Shown one piece after another: positions 24,701-39,700 of a DNA stretch of 64,000 nucleotides (its first letter is position 1; every line of letters begins with the position of its first letter). The stretch lies in the NCBI RefSeq assembly GCF_036370855.1, contig NC_088100.1, positions 36,902,563 to 36,966,562 of the forward strand, given 5' to 3'. The DNA comes from Dromaius novaehollandiae. Its lineage: Eukaryota; Chordata; Aves; Casuariiformes; Dromaiidae. A program made the translations under genes and the position numbers. Below the pieces are notes generated by a model, which was given only the letters and a program-made list of their open reading frames with translations, was not told where the DNA came from and did no database searches.

Positions 24701-27700
24701 GCTTCTGACTGTTCCAGCTCAGGGAACTTGTTAAGTTGATGTGGTTTAAGTTTCATAGGTCCTATACTGACTCATTGAAGGGCAGCCTTGATTCAAAGCT
24801 AGCTTCTACTGCCTTGATTTGATGCTGTTCTGGTAGTGAACAGCTGACCCCTACCCACCCTCTCTGTGCCACTTCTAGTTTTGCAGATCTCTGTTACAGC
24901 TCGCCTACCTCTTCTCCTTCTGAGGCTGAAATTCCCAGCCTACTCAGTCAGTACATGTGCATAACCCTGGGCATTCTTGCTGCCCTTCTGTGAACCTTTT
25001 CCATTTCTAGTGCCTCCTGTTTGAGGGGAAGGGACCAGAACTTCACAGTATTGCATAGTATTTGCACCAGAATTGCATAGTATTTAAGGTGTGGGGCAGC
25101 TACGGGTTTAGAGAGTGATACAGTGAAGTTTTCTGGTTTTTCTTTCGTTCCTGTGTTAGTATTTCCTAACATTTTATTTCAGTTTTTGACTGCTGGTGAG
25201 CACTGAGTTGATGTTTTAATAGAACTGTGTATTATAATCCCAAGATTTTGCTCCTGAGAAGTAATGGTCAGCTTAATAATGGCCACGTCGTATCATATGT
25301 GAAGCTAGGACAGCATGTGCGTGATTCCCTGATTTGGAATAATGTGGCATATAAATGAACAGTGGAATGGGGGGAAAAAAAGGAATAGTTCCAGTGGACA
25401 ATTTTTGTAGTTACAGGACAGCATTGCATTCCTCTTTCTTCCACAGGCCAGCTTTAGTCGGAGAGGTTGGAAATGAATGCACGCTCCTCTTCAGGAGCTT
25501 GATGTGTCAGCACGCTGAGGACGCATCTGTTGGTTTGGATCCTCAAAGCCTGGTTTATGAATCCCACATGAACATTGTCACTGTGTCACTTTGCTTGGTC
25601 AAAATGGTGGTGCTTAGGGTTGTGCACCTAGAGAGAAGTGTTGTAGCAAAAGTAATGGTACTGGAAAAATGAATCGGATACCTTCAGATTCTTCATCAGC
25701 CACGTGATACATTAGGGTTTATGTGGATCTTAGACCTTGGCAGTTAAATTCTGCCTACAGTAGGTTTCTAAGGGCTTTTTGGACCTAGTCTCTTCAACTG
25801 GCAGAACTCAATTCCCTCATCCTTCCCCAGGTTTCCATTTGTCATGTCAGGTAGCTCATATTCAGCTTTGTTGGCTCCTGCCAGCCCGCTTGGTGGGATT
25901 CACAGTGACAGAGGGAGCCGGAGAGCCTTGCTCATGACTGTGAACTCCTGCAGGCAGGGAAACCAGCGCTGAAGGCTTTACCTGTATTTTGCCCCCTGTA
26001 TCCTCCGTGAATCTAGCTCTCAAGTCTCTGTTCCAAAGAAGCCAGTTCTAACCGCATCCTCGTGCCTTGCCGTGGAGAGAGCTAGGAGCCTCTGAGCAAT
26101 GATTCAGACAGCTTGAACGTGTTCAACAGAGTCCCTAGACACAGGGATACGGCTGCAATTTAGACCATCTGAATATGGTATTCTGTACCAAACTGTTTCA
26201 CTATTTTTTATGCTATAGTGCTTTCCAAGCTTACATTTCTTCTCAGCAGATAGTTTATGTCAGAAATAATGCTACCATGCTTTAGACCTTGTAATGTTGT
26301 GAGCAGTAGGACTTTTTCTGACCTTTGATTACAACTGTAACTGTAATAAAACTTCAAAGGAGGTGTTGTTCTGACCGGGTTCCTGAAGAACATTTGGAGC
26401 GTGTGCTTTGACTCTCCGTATGCTGATTTGCTTTTTATTGGCATATGATTCAGTGATCTCTAACAACTATACAATAGCATTCTCAGTGGAGGTTTAGCCC
26501 TCTGCTTTGAATATATTCACATGGACATTACTCATTTTATTCTTTCTGAAAGGCAGCTTGTTCATTTTAAGGAGGTTTTTTTCCCCCCTTCTTTTTTCTG
26601 TAGAGTACCACAGTATCAAAGTGCAAGTCCCTGAATAGACATATTTCACTAATAGTGACTTGTTCTCCTTAATCTCCCAGCAATATCGTCAAAGCCTGGA
26701 AATTCATTTTCCTAACACTGTCCATAATCTTGATCACAGGAGATCATATATAACTGAATTTGATTACATTCATGCAAAAAAAAAATCATTGCCATAATAA
26801 CTAACTTGCATGCAATTTAGTGATACAAATGACTTTTGGATTACTTTTATTTACCACATTGTTTTGTGAACTGAAAAATCACTTGGGCACATAACTTATT
26901 TGTCTCTTTTCTGGAGAGTGCAACCCAGGAGGAAAGGCAGGGAGTGAAACATATGCCATATTTTGGTTGTCCCCTTTTACAGTCTGGTGCTAGCACATCA
27001 ACATACAAACTGCCACATTTGCAGTAGTCATCAGGTTGTTGTCTGCCAGCTCTGCTCCTGCAGAGGCAACCTTCAGCAGAGGGACAAGGCCGGCGGCTTT
27101 CGTGCTGTAACACATTGACTCGTTGCAACTGCTTGCTTCAGGGCTTGTGAACTGGAGTGCTTGGTACCAGAAACTTTAATCTGGTAAATTCGTATTGAAT
27201 ACAGCAAGATGCCTGTATTCGTCCTGCTGCAGGCTCCGTGTCTTGTTTCTTGTTGCTGCAAAAGCTACTCAGCCAAGGGATGATGAAGCATTTCCATTAC
27301 TTTTGGGCACTGCAGAACTGTCTTCCCAAAAGTTATTGAGCTATTCCTGTGTGAGCTTACTTCAAATACTTCTTCTCTAGATGTTTCTTCAAGACCACCT
27401 GATTGGGCAAAATATATTAAGCACCAGAGCATCTTTTTTGTTTGTTTGTTTATTTTTTGGAGCAAGGTATCTTTTTAATCTGTCAAAATAGACACAGGAT
27501 CAAAAAGAGGCATTAAAAAGGCTGTTGTTCAGGACTTTATTAATATGTATTGTTCTAAATATTTTTATTCATGCATGTAAAATATTTACAGTGCTCTTGG
27601 CTCCAGCTTTGAATTGCTCTAATGCTATCTGCAAATGTAGCACAGTGTCCTCATTAGCAGTAAGGAGAACTGCACCTCTGGATATAATCTTCTGCCTAAA

Positions 27701-30700
27701 CTGAAAGAACTAAATTGCTGGCAGAAGGGTTGTGTTGGACTCCTAAGCCTCTGTGCTTGTGCAGACCACAGCAAGGAAGCACAGGTTGGCTGATCACAGG
27801 CCATGTTCCAGGCAGGAGACCTTAATTTCCTGTAGAGCACTTCTCTGGTGGACAGCAAGGCTGGAAACAAGCAGCTGTAGCTTTCGTGAAGACATGTGGC
27901 TTTTCCATTCCTGAATACTTTCATCTTTAAATTTTAAGGACCCTTAGGTAAAATTCAAGAAGCGATGAAGACATACTAATACATGTGAAAGTGTACTAGC
28001 AAAAGTTTTCTGATAGTACCAGCCAGAAAGCCCAGAAAACAAAGCTTTCCCATATAATGGGAAAATATTTACATGAAGTAATTGACCTTTCAGAGTACTT
28101 GTACTATGTACTTAAGTACTATTTTAAAAATATCCTTCATTGTAACGGGTATATTGAGTATTCTGGTTCTAATAGTCTTGTCAAAAGTAAAATATACTGC
28201 TAAATAAATCCATATCACTTGCTGTAAGAATGCTTTAGGTTTTAATTAAATTAGAAGATGTGCTGTACACAAGAACACCAGTGAAAATCTAACAGGTATC
28301 AACTGAAACATGATGCGTTCTAGAGCTAACTTTTGCTTCAGTTTTAATTATTTCACACAGTTTATACTTCTGTTTACTCAAAGAGAGGAATGTAGAAGAA
28401 ATGAGGATTTACGGAGAAGTACTCAGGATTTAAGGATGTTCTTTATTCTACAAATTCAGGATCACTTTTGAACAATGAGTGCAAGTTGGAGGTAAAAAAC
28501 TGTCACTGAGCTGAAAATCTAGACTGTATCATTTTGCTAGCAAATACACTAAGGGCAAAATTTATCAGCTGCAACCTCAAGTGCTGGCCTGGTAAGAGAG
28601 TCTGTATCCAGAATGACATGCTGCAATCTTTATTTTGCATGCAGCGTGAAAGCTTGATAAGAAGAGTAATGAACACAGAAATGCCTTAGTCCTTGCAGAC
28701 TATTCTTAGATGAAATCTACTCTGGGTATCTAAAACATAATCATGTCCCAGCATGTCAGCATTTTTTACCAGCTTAATGTTCAGATAAGCCGTTTTACAG
28801 AGGACAGTTAGCCTTCCACAGGTCCCTTAAGTTGGTGGATTTCCTTCTCCGTGAGTAGGGGGAAATGTGGAGGCAGTGGGAGCGTTTCTTACCTGAGACT
28901 GTCAATGAAAACAGCCTGCAGTTTGCTGCAATAGCTTGAAAGAGCTTGAGTTTCGCAGCAGCGGGGAGCTTGTTTCCTCAGCCTTCTCTCCTGAGGTTTG
29001 TATATTGTTTCATCAGTACCCATCAGATGGGCACATGGAGTCTGCTCAGGAGCGTAAGTCACTGTTGACTCACGTTGCTAAAAATAAGCACTAGATTAAT
29101 TTCAGTAGGACTCATGCAGGTGGGCAGCGTGTGACCTGATCTTTCTAGAAATGAGTCAGTGTGGTTGGCAGACTTCAGGTGCTTTGACTGAGAGGAAGGG
29201 GGGGGGCTGTGAGGTAAAAGCATCGTGCAGATAACTCACTTAACATATTGCTTGTCTCATAGCAAGACATCTTGGATACAAAATCTGTGCTCTTCTCTTT
29301 TTGGGGGCTTTAGGCCTTCATCTCTCAATTATATTGGGGTGAAATCTTTTGATTCTTCCATTCAGAAGAGCTATTTGTCACCATCCTGAAATAGCTGAAT
29401 CTAAAACATGTGGATATCATTCTTTTGGGGTGATAAATGCTATAGTGACGAGGAACCTTTTTAAAACAAGCCATTTTTATCTTGTAGTTAGTGGAGGAAA
29501 AGAAAAACAACAGGATTTTGGAACAGTAAAAAAGCATGTTTAGTCTAAATTAAATCTGATGCCTCACCATAAAATAATTTAATTTGGCACCGAGAAAGGG
29601 GAGGGACTGTCTTGCTCACTGATTTATGAAGAGAAGCTCTTAGGAGATGCAGGTTGTCCAGTGACTCATGTTGATCGCCAGTAACATCGTGGCTGTGATA
29701 GGGGTCTGTTTTTTTGTTCTTCTACTTCAGGATAATTAATCCCCACCACTCCTAAGAAAACATAAAAACAGCAAGATTTTTTTCATTTCACTGTAAGGAA
29801 CAAACTTGCAGAAGTTAATGCCTAAGACTGACCTTTGCAAATATATCAATTTGCCTTCTGGCTTTTATATATATATATATATGTATATATATAAAAATAA
29901 AATATATATATTTATGTATATTTGTATGTATGTTTTCATACACACACATATAGATTATATATATACACATACACTTATTTCAGATAATGAGGTGTTTACA
30001 AAAAATGCAAATAGTTATACCAGTAGAAGAGATCTACCAATATAGCTTACTAGCTAATGGTGACATACACCAATATAATTATTTCCCTTCCTGCATGGGA
30101 AAAAGGTACCTCAGTGTTTTTATCTGAGAGCTCTGATGAGGCTAAGAGTGGTGATTGAAGACTTTGCTGCTCCTAACGTCAGAGTTGCTCTTCTGCCTGT
30201 CCCAGAGCCTCTGGGAAGGACCATGTGCCTGTGTTTCTGCCTGCGCACTTGCCACCATGTGCATTTGCCCATGCTGCTGTTGAAAGTGGCTCCTAGTATT
30301 TTGGGTTGTGAAATTGAGTATGTGAAGCACCAGGACATGTCCAGTTTTGCCACTGTTGCAAACAGTGAGATGATAACTTTTGGCAGAAGGATAGTAGCAA
30401 GCTTCTGCTTGTGACAAAGGCTTAAAACAGCCACAGTTGTTGGCTTTCTGAATGTCCCATTTTATGCGATCGGCTGCTGCAAACTCTACCGCCAGAGTTA
30501 GTGGTAGAGCTTTTGTTTGTAGACAGAGCCCTCAAACCATGATCTTGAACTCCATGTTAAATAAAAAGTGAAAACATGCAATTGTCTGTATGTTCTCTTC
30601 TCACTTGCTGATAAGTTATTCCTGCTGGCTTTTGGCTTTTTCTGCTTTTACAAAAATCTAGAACTTAGTTTACCTTCAAATGTTAGCAGGTATGGCCCGT

Positions 30701-33700
30701 TGTGATCCTTTTCACCAATCTGCTATGTAACATGGGTCCTCTGAATTCACTGGATAAATCCCTTTGGAGGAAGAGAACATGTGTCCGAAAAACATTTTGT
30801 CACGATTTAGTGCTGAAAATTCCATCACAACTTTTACAAATTAGTTTGTTTTATTCCCTGACATTTTCATATGTTGCACAGCATGTTATCGACTATTGTC
30901 TGTAAAACCTTTATGAGTCACAATTTGGAACAGTTAATAGTAACATTACAAATCAATTAAAAACTGGGTTCTCAATCATAAGATTGGGGTCTGTGTTTTT
31001 CAGACAAAGGGAAGTGAATTTTCATATGTCTTTGTTGAAGGAAAGCTTCCTTTGATCTGATAAACAATAGAGAATCAGCAACTGAAACCTGTCATTACAT
31101 TGCTGCAGGGTTAGTGAAATTGTCCTCCCTGTCTAATTGAAAGAAATACAATTCAAGTATGCATTAAACCTTTGAGTTGAATCTGCATCTCCTAAGGTCA
31201 GACAATCTTCCCGTAACATCTCTAATCGAGTGATCGGGTAGGTTCGTACAGGAGCAGAGACAGGAGTGGCATTTGAAGGGTGTAGATAGCATCACATTCT
31301 TCGGTGGGAATTTGCTAGGAAGCTGAAATTAGATAGAAATTAGATAGAAATGAGATATAAAACTAGTCTGATCAGGGAAGACATCTGCCTTGAAGGGCCT
31401 GGTGTGCAAGCAGTCCATTCCTACCCGGTGAGACTGACCTGCTGGCATCGAGGACTATTTTCAAGTAAAGCTTCCCAGCATCAGGTCTCAAAGGAGTCTG
31501 AAAATCTTTGGATCTTATTCAACATGGTATTCAGCAATACTTTTGGCGGTGTGGAGGTAACTCCTGTTGACCTTGCAGGAGATGTATCTGCAGTTTGTGG
31601 GAGAATAATCAGATGGCTGCTGTGTTTGGGGATGCAGCTAATCATCAAGAAATGAGGCTGCATAATTATCAAAGAAAAGGTAATTTGGACGTCCAGGAGC
31701 TGCAAGAAGGCACAGGCTGCATGAATATGGTTGTGTTTGTTGAAAGATGCATAGCACTGACTTTTGTTAATAAAGTTAGAAGCCTCATTCTGCTCTCACT
31801 TGAGCCAATGGTAATTTATTATTGATCTGAATAAAAGCAGCGGCAGTCAGCCCTAGTGTAGAGAACAATATCAAGAAAATCTATCATCCTGGCCTTACAA
31901 AAGCATATTGACAGATCTTTGCAATAATACAGTCTAACTTTACCTGAAACTTGACATTTATCTGGAGTCACAAATGCATTTTTCTGTAGCTGTTTCGTAT
32001 ATTGCTGGCAATTACTGTAAATATCCTTAAAAACTTAGCACAACAAATTCTGAATGACTTGCACTGCTGTCACTTTAAAGTGCGTTCGTTATCAAGGGCG
32101 TGTGTGTCTGTAGTTGGCAGAACAACACATCTGTGCTGTGTGGATAGTAGCTGTCAGGAGAAAACAGTGAAAGTATTGACAGTTTTATTGCACAAACTTG
32201 TTTTTCAAATTCTTTGTGGAACGTTTTGGAATCCAAATATCTCTGATTCCTCGGGATCAGAAAGCAAGTGCAAGCCTGGTCCTTCCTAGGGAAAGGCTAG
32301 TGGCTGTTTCCAAGGTGTCTTGTCATCCGCTCTAGTTTGTGGAGGGGATTGGTGGCTGTGTGGGAGAAGGGGGGACCTGACCTTGCGCTTCTGTGGGAAC
32401 AGAGCTAACCCTGAAGCCCAGTATGCCCCGGTGCTGCGCGAGGCAGTACTTTAGCCTGAACAAGCCTAGCCTTGAAGCCTGCCTTTACATCTCTTGGAAA
32501 CTACACCAGGCTGTTGGGAGACTCTGCTGTATAGGGAACTCTTGCAGCTCCATAGTCCTCACCAACTAGCTGTTGTTTCGGAAATAACGGGAGCAGCAGC
32601 AGAGCGTAACTGGGTGCTGGGCTGTGGGTCCTGAGAGACCAAACGGAGAAGGCTCAGCCTTGCAGGTGCCATAGGAGGTGGCCAGAGGGACTTTTGTCTT
32701 GAGCTACCCGGCTTCTGAACGGAGACCCCACCTAGATGAAACAGGGCTAGTAACTCGTTATGTCTCGTGGGCTCTTAGGTGTTAATATTTTAATCCATTC
32801 TAATAGTTAAATATTCCTATGTCACTGGGTTTTGGTGCTTAAAGCTGACGAGAGGGAAGAAACGTGAGCTATATTTTTAGTGCCAAGAAATTTACTTTTG
32901 TATCACATTTGCAGTAAGTACAGAAGATCCTGTTGGGGATACTTTATTCGTTGCTACAAAATAATTCGACTGATAAAGTGCAGAGGACTAGTTGAGAGCA
33001 CCTTCTGCGCTCTGCTGACTCACCATGTCACGAAACAGCCATGACACGATTGTGTGTTTGCGGCTTAAACGTCTAGGTGATAGACACAGTACGTAGTGGG
33101 AAGTGCGTGTGTGGGTTTCTTGTTGGGGGGATTTGTTTGGTGTTGTTGTTAACGACAAGCTTTTATCTTCCTTTGCATAATTTATGAGTATTGTAGCATT
33201 TGCTTACTTTCCCAAACGTGCTGCTAAACCTGCTGTCTTCAGTGATATTTCAGTGAGCTTTAAACAATTACCAAACATTTGATAAATTTTAAGAAAATAG
33301 AGAAACAAAACATAGCCATTGCATCTTTCTTCCCTCCAAGAAACCGTAATTTTACCAAGCAAACTTGAGTCACGTGAACAAAATGATACCTCATAAATCC
33401 CTGCAGACTTTGAGCTCTTGCAGGAGCTCTTGCAGAAGATTCTTCAGAATCAAAATAGCCTACAGAAACCAAAAGGAGTAAACGTATGAATAAATGTAAT
33501 GTAGCATGGAGATCAGAGAATAACTTGGACTAAATTAGGAGGCAGACTCTCCTATCACTAAAGAATAGCTGAATTAATAAGTGTTATAGTTGTACTTGTA
33601 TTTGTGTATACATTTTGAAAAGGAAGATAGATGCTGCTTGTTGAAAGGGTTTCTTTCATGATGCAAAATACTTGCTATAAATATGCCACTGACTAAAGAG

Positions 33701-36700
33701 AATGGCACAAGGAGGAGTTAAGGGTGGAATTCTAAATAGGAGATTTAAATTATTCTCTGGCAACCTGGAGAGATTTCTGTTGGAAGAATGCATGAAAATA
33801 ACACTCTCTTGAATTACTGAAACATACGGTAAATTACAAACAAAAATGTCTATCTATTCAAAGAAGTTAGCTGCCAGCTAGGGTTTGAATTGTTTGTCTT
33901 TTGAAATGAATTATTCTGCTCCTGCAGAATGGTTCCATCAGATGGAGAAATTCTTGATAATTGAGAATATGCTGAATAGTAAAAGCTTTATGAATACCTA
34001 AAATCTTGCAGGCTGCTTAGAGCTTCTCTTGTGTTTTGTGCTAGTCACCAGGATCCCTAACCTGGAAAAAAAACTGTCCTAACATTTACATTCTGATTAC
34101 TGTGTATCCTCATGGTTTCCTGTTTGAGACTTTTTTTTAAACAGACCAAGCTGCCAGCATGCCCTGATAAAGTACTTTGGTTTTAGCTAAAGGCTCAGCC
34201 GGCGAAGCACCGCCATGGCTTCCCAGTACCTTCATGAGAAAATGTGCCTGTGACTGGAAAAGATCCTGTGTCTGTGGCATAAATAAAATTTCCTGCCTGC
34301 GTTTTATCTAGTAGAAATGTCCAAGTTTTCAGGATAGTGTAATTCCACACAATGGAGTTTTTGTTGTAGTTCAAGTTTCACATTGGCCGTAGGTTTTGTG
34401 AGCTTCCTTATTCATTAAAACAGCCAACAACACGCCCCAGCCTTCAAACTGGCAGTCACCTGCCGCTTGCGAGGTGAGGCCGGGAGTCCTCTTGCTGTGT
34501 TTCTCACTCTGCCCAGAGCCTTCTGGCCAACGCTCCACCAAGGTACCTCTGGTTTGGAGCTAGCTGCTGGTGCTCAATGGGACTTCCAGTTCTGGTTCAG
34601 TTCCTGTTGCAGAGTCTCCAAGTCTCACTTAGTTTTAGCCATTTTTGATTTCCATAAGCAATGCTTTTTATGGGTCTCATGTTTGTGTCACAAAATACAG
34701 ACTTGTATCATCCTTAACTGGGAGATCTAGCTTCATTGCTATTGCTACTCTTCTGATGGGAAATAATTAGCCAAGATTTGGGATCTCATAGCGTCTGGTT
34801 TCATCTAGTCCGTCACAGACTCGCAGGTAAGTGGATTTTCAACAGAGCAGGGACACATTGTTCCTACTACAAGAAAAAATGATGATAAATCCGTTACTTT
34901 ATTCACATCCGTCATGGGCAAATCTTGTTTCCTAGAACCCGGAGGATCCCAAACGTGGTAGGCTTGGGAGTGGCTGCGAGATCTTTGCAGCCGCACTCAG
35001 CTCCACGGCGCTCTGCAGGGCACGGCCTGCAGCTGGCGTTTCCGTGGAGCCTTCTCTTTTTCCTTCCTTGTTCTTTCCCCTTTTTCCGTTTGGGTCTGTA
35101 TCAGTCTCTCCTTTTCCCTTACGTTCTTACTGAAATAATGCCAAGTAAACCCCTGAGCAAACACCCAGGGGGGTTTATTTTGAGCAGTGGTAGGTGTATG
35201 TGTATTTACTAGCAACTCCTTAATGTTTCTGAGTTACTTGTTACCTGCCCAGAGAACAATGGTTTCTTACTTTGTCTCTTCTTAAGCTCCCAGTGGAAAC
35301 CCATACACTGAAATAGATTTAAATCAATTTTAAAAAGTGTAACATCCGACAAGGAAAATATGAGCTTAGCAGGCACTGGGCATGAAGCAAAGTTGAATGT
35401 TTTCTGTAGCTTTATAGAGAAAGTAAATAATATGGTTTACTTTGCTGACTGCTTTTGATAAGGAGTCTTTCAACATGCAAACCTGCCTCAAGTTATATTT
35501 CGTAAATGCTGGGATCTTTCAGAGGTGCCGTGCACGTATTACACAGAGGTAAAGGTGTGCACGTTGCCGGGCTGGGCGGTGTTCCAGCCGCTCCCAGGGA
35601 GCTGCAGCTTATTTTGCACCAAGCTGAACAGATTGCCTCCCCGGTTTGAGAGTGTTTCATATGGCGCGTTCTTAATTATGTCTCTGTGTGCGAGTGGAAG
35701 ATCGCTGCTAGCTGCGGCCCCGGGCTCTGCAGGCTGCATGTGGCTGCTGCTCGGGGCCTGTTCTGTTTCTTTTCAGACTTCAGGGTTCTGTGGTTTAGGA
35801 TTTGGAAACACAGATGTATAGCTTTCCTCGCGGATGAACTGTTCAAAGTGTTTTGAGCTAGTTGGACAGCTGTCCTGAGGAGACCTCATTTCCCTTCTAT
35901 CACATGTAACACAGCAGTTGCTGTGGCAGGTAGTCACTTATTTTGCTGTTGAGAATAGTTATGTAATACTGATTTTTTCCCCTTCTTTTTCTTTCTTACC
36001 CTCCCCCACCCCACCACAGTTTCTCATCTCCTTTTCCTTATGTGCATAGCTGAGTTGTGTTTTCCTGTGCCAAGAACAGTGAATTAATCATATGAACCTT
36101 TGTAAAGGTCTGTCACGGCACTGCTGTCTCTCTGCAGTAAAAATTGCCGGAGGTCAGCTGTGCTCTCTTTTCGTAAGCAATGCAGTGGATGAGAAAGTCA
36201 GCAGAATGTCTCTGTCGCGCCAGATTTTTAATATAACAAGACCGTGAGGGTTTGCATGTCTGTCTGAGTGGACGTGTGGGGTTGTTTTTCTGTGCTTGTG
36301 TATGATAGCAGAAAGACAATAGAAAGAGAAGAAAAAGAAGGCAGATACGGCTTGGCGTGTTTATAGCAGGCATTGCTTTCCCCTTGTTTATCCAAGGGAG
36401 GTTTGTGTGGGTTTGCAGTTAACGCTGTTTAGAGTTCTGTTCATCTGATGGTGGTGAAGACTTGCTGCATCTCCTGGTTAAAGTGTAGTATCTCCTCAGT
36501 ATCTGGGAATATATTTTAAGCCTCATCTCCATAAGAAGTGGAGGATTAGTAATCCACTGCAGTAACTATATCACATCTGCTTCTGACACTGTAACCATCC
36601 CTTTGGCTGTTTGCATGATGTCCTGTTTGATGCTGCATGATGCTCCTGTTTGGTATTTTCGGCTGTGGGAGTGAGATGGAATTTGCGTTTCTATAACACC

Positions 36701-39700
36701 ACTACTGTTCAGGCAGTTCATATTTCAAATACCTGTAGCCAGCCATGCTTCTGAGGAGCCATTTTCTGAGGGTGTGGTTTCACCGTTGGTCTAAGCTGAT
36801 CAGATCGTGTTGTGGACGTTGCTGATGCTCCCTCTCTTTTTCCCCTGGTTCCTGCATTAGCCTTGTGCAAGGGAAGTTGCAGGAGCTACTTGACAGGAGG
36901 GAGCAACACTGCACCGTCTTGGTGACAGTTAGCTGTGAGATCTGCTTAGCTTGTATCATCAAACTGCACTCTAAAGGTGCCCCTGCCAAAAGCAATATAT
37001 TCAGTTTTTAGCTGAGTCAGTGAGAGGGTGGTTTGGCTGCTGCAGTAGGGCTTGTTCTGGAAGAAGAGGGGGAAAGAAAAGAGTTGCCGTATAGAAAGAG
37101 AAGGAGGGGAACTGGCAGGACCACTTTGTCTTTAGTGGCACAGTTCTAGGTGGATGTACGCCGGTCTGGAAAACTGAAGCTTTTGAGATGGACTTATGAC
37201 TATTTTTTAATGTCAGACTTCTAAACTGTGTTTGCGGTCTGAGAACCCAGCCTAGAAAATGCCTATTATAATGCCTAATTCTCAGCATGTGTGTTGTCAG
37301 AATCTTTTTGGGGTGGGATTTTGTGTTACAAAGAAAGCTGATTTGTTTTGGGGATTTCTCTGCAACAAGGGGGCAGTTCAGGTTGGGCTTTGGCTCTTCA
37401 CAGTTCCAAGATGAAGAGAGTGTAGGACGAGCAGTCCTACGTGTCTCGCTCCATGGACAGTGCACTAAATAGTTGTTGCTGCCATTCCCTGTGTTTTACT
37501 TGCAGGAGAACTGACACAGAGGGAATGCTCTATCTCCTGAAGGTCAGGGTTAGAGTCCAGAGCAGAAAACCATTTTCCTGCATCTACGTTGTGTGCACCA
37601 GATGCTCAGCAATGCTTCCTAACACCATTGGGAGGTCTGAAACCGAGAACTTGTCTGCTTCGTCCCATTTATATTAACTGGGCTAATAAACTAAGGCAGA
37701 GAAGTTCTCTTTTATCATGGCTATTTCAGAATTTCCATTAATATTGCTACTTAAGTCATCTTTCTTAGTATGGCAGAAATAATATTCATATAGCTTATCG
37801 GGGTTAGGTAGATCCTGTACCAGTGAGATTTCTGCAATGTGTTGAAGATCTTGGTTAAAATGGTTTAGAATAGTGAAATACTGCTGTCATTTTGTAATAG
37901 ATAGATCATATGAAAGCCTCCTCTGGTTCAGATGCTTGTCAATGGGCAAGTCTTTCTAGTACATAAGAACTTTTGAGAACATGTTCTGGAAGCATAGAGA
38001 GGGAAGAAAGAAAGAGGTAGATTGGACCTACTGAAAGTCATGGGAAACTAAGGAAATTTTGGATAGAGGATGTGATATATTTGCTGAATTTCTGGTCCAG
38101 TCTGGATGTGCTTTTTGATGGTAAAATCCTCATTTTGTTATTCTGCTGTTAAATGAGCAGTAGGTATTCTCTCTTTACTGGAGATCATTGTTCAGGTTAG
38201 CTGGGAGGTGGTCACGGAGTGACTTGAGTCTGTATTAGTCACGTAGGAAAAGGAAACCTTAGAAGAGTTTTCAGTCTAACAAAGATATAAAAAGCGTAAG
38301 TGGCTTAAAGTTAGAAGTGTGGTGAATTCAGAATAGAAGTAGGTAAATGTTTAAGTGAAGGCAGTTAATTAACTATGGGAACAACTAACAAAGGCTGCAG
38401 TAGATTCTCTGTTATCATCAGTTCAGGAAGGGAGCTTAGGAAAACAATCCAAAGAGACTCTTTATTCCTAAGAGAAATTAATTCAGGGATGCCTATATTA
38501 TCCTGAAGGTCAGAACAGATGATCCCAGTAGTTCTACCTGGCCTGAAGATGTCTTTGAAGTATTTCTCAGAAGCAGTGCGTCCTCTCTGAAAGTGTATCC
38601 TCCTGTTACCTGTTGCAAATCCATATAAAGAAATGAAAACTAGGGGAGAAAGCCTGGACACTTTAGCTGGGATAGACCTTCTCTATAAGTTGAACTATTA
38701 GATAAGTGACTGACTCATTTTAGCAGTTCCATATATCAAAATGGTCATCTTATTACTGCTATTTTTTTTAATCCTTATGAGGAAACAAGCTCCAAATACT
38801 GGCATAAAATAGAGATGTCTTTGGGAATTTTTTTTCCATCTTATTTTTGTGAATAGAAGTGTGGATTAACACCAAAACCAAACCCCGAGAACGGATGTTC
38901 TGGAAGCAGCCTACTAAAAACATGAGAGACAAACACTGAATAGTAGTCTATTAGCTCTGATGAAGCTTTCCTCACTATGTTAGAGATGGATTAGGATCAT
39001 ATTCTGTAGAAAAACGCTGATATTTTCACAGTCAGTGTTTCTGCTTAATAAGAAGAGATGATCTTGCTTGTTCTTATTCGTATTTATGACTAATATTCTT
39101 TCATGACTGGAAGGAAATTAAAAAAAAAAAGAGCAATGAAGTGTCTGAGATGAGATGCATGGAATGCATATGGGAATGTCAGTCTCTTTATGGAATACAA
39201 AATTAGATGTGTTTTCCTCTGAGACTTCACAATGGATATATATTTTGATGGTGCATCTTGTGGTGTTTTCAGGAGTGCTGAGACATGTTAACAGCAACAT
39301 ATTTTGTTGCTGAAGCAGTCTGTCCTGTAAGAATACAAATGCTCTCCCAAAGCGTTATGTGAATAGCCATGAGCTGAGTTGTTGTGAACGTGGTACCACT
39401 GGTTCTGTGAAGACTCTTTTCTGGTTCCCGTCAGCTGCAACACACTGGAAACCTAGGAAGCCACAAGCTGCAAAGCTCAGTTTTACAGAGGGGACTAAAG
39501 TGTCCACCTCCATAGTTTGTCTAATGATTCATCTCCACTGGGCTCCTAAGCAGATCCCAGGTCCTCTGCAGAGACTAGTGAGGAAGGAAGAACTGCCATT
39601 GCTCTTTGTGGCATGTTGTATTTGGTCAAATGCTGGAAGTTTTTGTAGCTCAGAGTCACCACAAATGAGAGCTGCAGGCAGGACTTGGAGGCTGACGTAC

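Noticed and set aside
30120..30434. Overlapping sense and antisense frames of about 90-104 codons
   Set aside because: Mutually overlapping frames with no homology I recognise; likely chance.
37001..37465. 154-codon minus-strand open frame in intron 1
   Set aside because: No family resemblance and composition like the surrounding intron.
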